Positions 31,327-34,852 of a DNA stretch of 34,852 bases are shown here, piece by piece. The notes under the pieces were generated by a model that was given only the letters and a program-made list of their open reading frames with translations, was not told the DNA's origin and made no database searches. The position numbers and the translations under genes are program-made. Within the stretch, counting starts at the first letter, position 1. Each line of letters starts with the position of its first letter. The stretch comes from DATJSJ01 sp035504175 (lineage in GTDB: Bacteria > Pseudomonadota > Alphaproteobacteria > Acetobacterales > Acetobacteraceae). The DNA is taken from NCBI GenBank assembly GCA_035504175.1, contig DATJSJ010000047.1, positions 1 to 34,852 of the forward strand. Reading direction: 5' to 3'.

Positions 31327-32472
31327 TCATTCCGCCGGAACTCCGTCGATCGCCCGCTGCTCGACGATTTCGAGGCCGTAGCCGTCGAGACCGATGACGG
31401 TGCGCCGCGTATTGGACAGCAGCACCATCTCATGCACGCCGAGATCGACCAGGATCTGCGCACCGATGCCGTAGTCGCGCAGCTCCGCCTGCGGCCGCGG
31501 CGTCGCGGTCAGTTGCGCGACGCGATCCGACAACGCCGTCTGACGCGCATCGCGGATCAGCACGACCACGCCGCGTCCGGCGGCGGCGATCATCGCCATC
31601 GCGCCGTGCAGCGACCGCGCCGAGGGACCGCCCAGCAGATCGGCCACCGGGTCATCGGCATGCATGCGGACGAGCACCGGCTCGGGTCCGGAGATATCGC
31701 CCTTCACCAGCGCGAGGTGCTCGGTGTTCTCCAGCGTGTTGGCAAAGACGATCAGCTTCCAATCGCCACCGGCCGCATGCCGCGCGACGCCCTCGCGCAC
31801 CCGCCGCACCAGCCGCTCGGTGCGGCGGCGATGCGCGATCAGCTCCGCGATCGTGCCGAGCTTGAGATTGTGCCGCTGCGCGAAGGCGGCGAGATCGGGC
31901 AGCCGCGCCATCGTGCCGTCATCGTTCATGATCTCGCAGATCACCGCCGACGGGTTGAGCCCGGCGAGCCGCGCGATGTCCACGGCGGCCTCAGTGTGCC
32001 CCGCGCGCACCAGCGCGCCGCCGTCGCGCGCCAGCAGCGGGAACACATGGCCCGGCGTCACGATGTCGTCGCGCCCGGCCTCCGGATTGATTGCCACGGC
32101 GACGGTATGCGCGCGGTCATAGGCGGAGATGCCGGTGGTGATGCCGTCGCGCGCCTCGATCGAGACGGTGAACGCGGTCTGGTGCCGCGTGCCGTTGGCC
32201 CGGCTCATCAGCGGCAGGCCGAGCTGCTCAACCCGATGCCGCGTCAGTGCGAGGCAGATCAATCCGCGGCAGTGCCGCGCCATGAAGTTGATCGCGTCGG
32301 GCGTCGCGAACTGCGCCGGGATGATCAGATCGCCCTCGTTCTCCCGATCCTCGTCGTCGACCAGGATGAACATGCGCCCGGCCCGCGCTTCCTCGATCAG
32401 ATCCGCCGTGGGCGAGAGGTAGTCGTGCAGGCTGCCGCTCTTCAGCGCCGCGAGCTCCGTTGATCCGCTCAT
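31327..32472 (-). CDS. ribBA: DHBP synthase with degenerate GTP cyclohydrolase II domain (RibBX type)
   Basis: 381 aa. The N-terminal domain (to about residue 215) is a complete 3,4-dihydroxy-2-butanone 4-phosphate synthase: LVDDEDRENEGDLI, FMARHCRGLICLAL, TVSIEARDGITTGISAYDRA, TPGHVFPLLARDGG, RAGHTEAAVDIARLAGL and ICEIMNDDGTMARL. The C-terminal domain has the RibA fold order but not its active site. The zinc motif of three Cys (HSECLTGD...RCDC in active enzymes) is replaced by VRMHADDPVADLLGG, with no Cys, and the Arg/Tyr catalytic region is altered. It therefore probably supplies only the butanone phosphate; a separate RibA should exist. The ATG overlaps the ribE stop by 4 bases. Confidence 0.94.
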   Translation of the reverse strand: MSGSTELAALKSGSLHDYLSPTADLIEEARAGRMFILVDDEDRENEGDLIIPAQFATPDAINFMARHCRGLICLALTRHRVEQLGLPLMSRANGTRHQTAFTVSIEARDGITTGISAYDRAHTVAVAINPEAGRDDIVTPGHVFPLLARDGGALVRAGHTEAAVDIARLAGLNPSAVICEIMNDDGTMARLPDLAAFAQRHNLKLGTIAELIAHRRRTERLVRRVREGVARHAAGGDWKLIVFANTLENTEHLALVKGDISGPEPVLVRMHADDPVADLLGGPSARSLHGAMAMIAAAGRGVVVLIRDARQTALSDRVAQLTATPRPQAELRDYGIGAQILVDLGVHEMVLLSNTRRTVIGLDGYGLEIVEQRAIDGVPAE

Positions 32473-33113
32473 CCCGCCTCCGCGAGCCGCGCGACATAGC
32501 GCGCCAGCATGTCGATCTCGATGTTCACCCGATCCCCGTGCGCCAGCGCGCCAAGGGTGGTCACGGCGGCGGTGTGCGGAATGATGTTGATCCCGAACCG
32601 GCCGAACCCGTCGGCGGAATCCTCCACCTCGTTGACCGTGAGCGAAACCCCATCCACCGCAATGCTGCCCTTCGGCGCGACGAAACGCGCGAGGCCGGGC
32701 GGCAGGCCGAACAGCAGCCGTCGCGATTCGCCCGCAGCCACGGTGGAGATCAGCGTGCCGACGCCGTCGACGTGCCCCGAGACCATATGGCCGCCAAGCT
32801 CGTCCCCGACCCGCAGCGACCGCTCCAGATTGATCCGCGTCCCCTCGCTCCAGCGACCGAGCGTCGTGCGCGACAGCGTCTCGCCAGAGGCCTGGGCTGC
32901 GAACCAGTCTTCCCCCCGCGCGACCGCGGTCAGGCAGCAGCCGGAGCAGGCGATCGAGGCGCCGATCGCGACCGCGCGCCCGGCCGCGTCGCCCGCATCC
33001 GTGCCGGCGAGGAAATCCGGCGGGGCGGCAATGACCAGGCGCATGTCCTGCGCCTCACCGGTCGGCGTCACCTCGCGCACGGTGCCGATCGCGGTCACGA
33101 TCCCGGTGAACAT
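32469..33113 (-). CDS. ribE: Riboflavin synthase subunit alpha
   Basis: 214 aa. Dismutates two lumazines to riboflavin plus the pyrimidine; homotrimer with two beta-barrel repeats per chain. Begins MFTGIVTAIGTV, the invariant start. Repeat 1 has IACSGCCLTAV and LSRTTLGRWSEGTRINLERSLRVGDELGGHMVSGHVDG. Repeat 2 has GSIAVDGVSLTVNEV and INIIPHTAAVTTLG...DRVNIEIDMLARYV. Length is normal. Its ATG overlaps the ribD stop by one base (TGATG), and its stop overlaps the ribBA start by four, indicating tight translational coupling through the rib operon. Confidence 0.97.
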   Translation of the reverse strand: MFTGIVTAIGTVREVTPTGEAQDMRLVIAAPPDFLAGTDAGDAAGRAVAIGASIACSGCCLTAVARGEDWFAAQASGETLSRTTLGRWSEGTRINLERSLRVGDELGGHMVSGHVDGVGTLISTVAAGESRRLLFGLPPGLARFVAPKGSIAVDGVSLTVNEVEDSADGFGRFGINIIPHTAAVTTLGALAHGDRVNIEIDMLARYVARLAEAG

Positions 33114-34207
33114 CAGGCGGCCCGCCGGAATTCGGAAAGCAGGTCGTCGCCCGCCAGCCGCTGGCCGAGGCGGACAAAGCGCGGCATGTCGGCCAGAGCC
33201 GCGACGCCGAAAGCCTGCGCCGCGGGCCAGCCATCGCCGCCGATCACCGCCGGGGCATGAAACCAGGCGACCCGATCGACAAGCCCCTCACGCAGCAGCG
33301 CCGCGGCGACCTGCGCGCCACCCTCCACCAGCAGTCGGGTGATCCCCTCGTCGCCGAGTGCTGCCAGCGCCTGCGCCAGGTCGACGCCCGCCCCCGAGCC
33401 CGCCACCTCGAACAACCGCACCCCGGCGGCGGTCAGCGCATGCCGGCGATCGGCATCCGCGCCGTCCCGGTGAATGATCCAGCAAGGCTGCTCCGCGGCG
33501 GTGGCGACCAGCCCGGCAGTCAGCGGCGTGCGCAAATGGCTATCGACCACGATGCGCACGACAGGCAGGCTCCGATAGTCCGGCAGCCGGCAGGTCAGCA
33601 GCGGGTCGTCAGCCAGCACCGTGCCGACACCGACCAGCACCGCGTCGTGCCGGCCACGCAGCGCATGCGCCTGCCGCCGTGCCTCGGCGCCGGTGATCCA
33701 CCGGCTCTCGCCCGTCCGCGTCGCGATCCGCCCGTCCAAGGTCGAAGCCAGCTTCAGGGTCACCAGGGGCCGGCCGCGCTGCACACGTGAGAAGAACCCG
33801 GCCGCCAGGTCCGCCGCTTCCTCCGCCAGCACCCCCTCCTCGACCACGATGCCCGCCGACTGCAGCAGCGCGATCCCCTGCCCGTCCACCCGCGGGTCCG
33901 GATCGCGCGACGCGACCACCACCCGCGCAACCCCGGCCTCGATCAGCGCCTCGGCGCAAGGCGGCGTTCGCCCCCAGTGGGAGCAAGGCTCCAACGTGAC
34001 GTAAGCCGTCGCCCCCCGAGCCGCCGCGCCGGCCGCGGTGAGCGCCAGCGTCTCAGCATGCGGCCGCCCGCCGGGCGCCGTCGACCCGCGGCCCACCACA
34101 CGGCCCTCCTTCACCAGCACGCAGCCAACCGCTGGATTGGGCCAAGTGCTCCCAAGCCCGCGCCGCGCCAGGGCCAGCGCGGCCCGCATATGCGTCCGAT
34201 CGTCCAT
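33113..34207 (-). CDS. ribD: Bifunctional riboflavin deaminase/reductase RibD
   Basis: 364 aa from the ATG at 34207 (GGAAGG about 7 bases upstream); the open frame continues upstream into nrdR as a shadow. The N-terminal deaminase domain binds zinc through His50 (HAE), Cys75 and Cys84 in EPCSHWGRTPPCAEALIEAG, with catalytic Glu52. The C-terminal reductase domain has LKLASTLDGRIATRTGES, ITGAEARRQAHALRGRHDAVLVGVGTVLADDP and LLVEGGAQVAAALL (NADPH site). It carries out the deamination and reduction of the pyrimidine intermediate. It starts 23 bases after the nrdR stop. Confidence 0.97.
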   Translation of the reverse strand: MDDRTHMRAALALARRGLGSTWPNPAVGCVLVKEGRVVGRGSTAPGGRPHAETLALTAAGAAARGATAYVTLEPCSHWGRTPPCAEALIEAGVARVVVASRDPDPRVDGQGIALLQSAGIVVEEGVLAEEAADLAAGFFSRVQRGRPLVTLKLASTLDGRIATRTGESRWITGAEARRQAHALRGRHDAVLVGVGTVLADDPLLTCRLPDYRSLPVVRIVVDSHLRTPLTAGLVATAAEQPCWIIHRDGADADRRHALTAAGVRLFEVAGSGAGVDLAQALAALGDEGITRLLVEGGAQVAAALLREGLVDRVAWFHAPAVIGGDGWPAAQAFGVAALADMPRFVRLGQRLAGDDLLSEFRRAA

Positions 34208-34230
34208 TGCGCCTTCCGCTTCGGAGCCGC

Positions 34231-34686
34231 CTATGTAGGCTGCCCCAGGGAGCCGAGAAAGGCCTCGAAATCCTTGGCCTCGCGGAAGTCGCGATACACG
34301 CTGGCGAAGCGGACATAGGCCACCGCATCGACGTCCTTCAGCGTCTCCATCACCAGCTCGCCGATTTGCTTGCTCGGGATGTCGGTTTCGCCTGACGCTT
34401 CGAGCTGGCGGACGATGCCGTTGACGATCCGCTCGATCCGCTCCTCCTGCACCGGCCGCTTGCGCAGCGCGATCCGAATCGAGCGCGCCAGCTTGTCGCG
34501 ATCGAACGGCACGCGACGACCATCCGCCTTGACCACGGTCAGCTCGCGCAACTGCACGCGCTCGATGGTGGTGAAACGCTGACCGCAACTCGAACAGAAA
34601 CGACGACGACGAATCGCGGCTCCATCCTCGGTGGGACGGCTGTCCTTCACTTGCGTGTCGTCATTCCCGCAAAACGGACAGTGCAC
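34231..34686 (-). CDS. nrdR: Transcriptional repressor NrdR
   Basis: 151 aa, GTG start with GGGAG 8 bases upstream. ATP/dATP-sensing repressor of ribonucleotide reductase genes. The zinc ribbon uses Cys3, Cys6, Cys31 and Cys34 (HCPFCGNDDTQVKDSRPTEDG and RRRRFCSSCGQRFTTIERVQL). The ATP-cone follows: TVVKADGRRVPFDRDKLARSIRIALRKRPV, then IVNGIVRQLEASGETDIPSKQIGELVMETLKDVDAVAYVRFASVYRDF. It leads the rib operon here, usually preceded by glyA in alphaproteobacteria, which would lie beyond the right edge (inference). No NrdR box was recognised in the window. Confidence 0.97.
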   Translation of the reverse strand: MHCPFCGNDDTQVKDSRPTEDGAAIRRRRFCSSCGQRFTTIERVQLRELTVVKADGRRVPFDRDKLARSIRIALRKRPVQEERIERIVNGIVRQLEASGETDIPSKQIGELVMETLKDVDAVAYVRFASVYRDFREAKDFEAFLGSLGQPT

Positions 34687-34746
34687 GACTCACGCTCCCG
34701 CGGGGGCGGCGGGCGACGCAGGAAAGGTCGGGGCTTCGCCCATCGA

Positions 34747-34815
34747 GCCGCTTCGCGGCCCGATCCCACCAGGGACGCTGTCCCTGGACCCTGCCAAAGG
34801 GCAGTCGCCCTTTGG
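34747..34815. repeat. Dispersed GC-rich hairpin repeat array, copy C
   Basis: Three hairpins in a row: GCCGC-TTC-GCGGC (34747-34759), CCAGGGA-CGCTG-TCCCTGG (34769-34787) and CCAAAGGGC-AGTC-GCCCTTTGG (34794-34815). The middle stem is of the same CCAGGG...CCCTGG type as the stems at 8237-8253 and 17474-17490. The rest of 34687-34852 shows no gene. Confidence 0.65.
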
Positions 34816-34852
34816 AAACCCTATACCTGGGTCGGAGACAAAGGGGGGCGCG

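Noticed and set aside
31323..31463. Long N-terminal extension of ribH
   Set aside because: It overlaps the ribBA 3' end in another frame and has no family counterpart. The GTG at 31322 gives the normal length.
34687..34852. FMN riboswitch (RFN element) ahead of the rib genes
   Set aside because: No RFN consensus segments were seen upstream of nrdR or ribD. The region holds only the hairpin repeat array; an element beyond the window edge cannot be excluded.

Overview
The window is 34.9 kb of gene-dense, very GC-rich chromosome (stop-free antisense frames run for kilobases). Gene content and order point to an alphaproteobacterium. Four conserved blocks support this: dusB-ntrB-ntrC-ntrY-ntrX-hfq-hflX; a fused ispDF; the block encoding Cbp3-like chaperone, DUF177, L32, PlsX, FabH, IHF-alpha and a MerR regulator; and nrdR-ribD-ribE-ribBA-ribH-nusB-thiL. 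The style of the GC-rich hairpin repeats suggests Rhodospirillales, probably Acetobacteraceae. That assignment is inference.

Layout. 1-1568 (+): the 3' part of tatD and a metallo-beta-lactamase-fold hydrolase. 1731-2252 (+): an isolated GH108-type muramidase. 2288-3175 (-): an outer-membrane beta-barrel protein. 3566-5173 (-) and 5429-6232 (+): divergent amn and mazG, both nucleotide-pool enzymes. 6266-8140 (-): an orphan PAS histidine kinase. 8268-12050 (-): hfq-hflX-inositol-monophosphatase-family phosphatase, preceded by a class IV aminotransferase. 12116-19846 (-): the nitrogen-control block dusB-ntrB-ntrC-ntrY-ntrX. A hairpin array separates ntrB from ntrC and a strong terminator separates ntrC from ntrY. 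19911-21017 (+): ispDF. 21210-21545 (+): a small tryptophan-rich lipoprotein. 21600-23621 (-): a hybrid histidine kinase. 23737-23813 (-): tRNA-Pro(GGG). 23922-28546 (-): Cbp3-like chaperone, DUF177, rpmF, plsX, fabH, ihfA, merR. 28714-29181 (+): bamE. 29370-34686 (-): nrdR, ribD, ribE, ribBA/BX, ribH, nusB, thiL. 34687-34852: a hairpin repeat array.

How the genes work together. The ntr block encodes two sensor/regulator pairs (NtrB/NtrC and NtrY/NtrX) plus Hfq and HflX, a post-transcriptional group. The plsX-fabH block starts fatty-acid and phospholipid synthesis. The rib block makes riboflavin, with NrdR controlling ribonucleotide reductase and NusB and ThiL in the same run.

No CRISPR array, transposase, integrase or phage structural cluster was seen, and I found no convincing undescribed multi-gene system. 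The most interesting points are: an IspDF whose cytidylyltransferase half has lost its nucleotide-binding loop and catalytic lysines; a RibBA whose GTP cyclohydrolase II half has lost its zinc cysteines; a two-copy dispersed repeat (21017-21076 and 29300-29352); a family of multi-hairpin intergenic repeats; mutually exclusive hairpins over the bamE start; and an ethylene-receptor-like membrane domain lacking the copper-binding cysteine.
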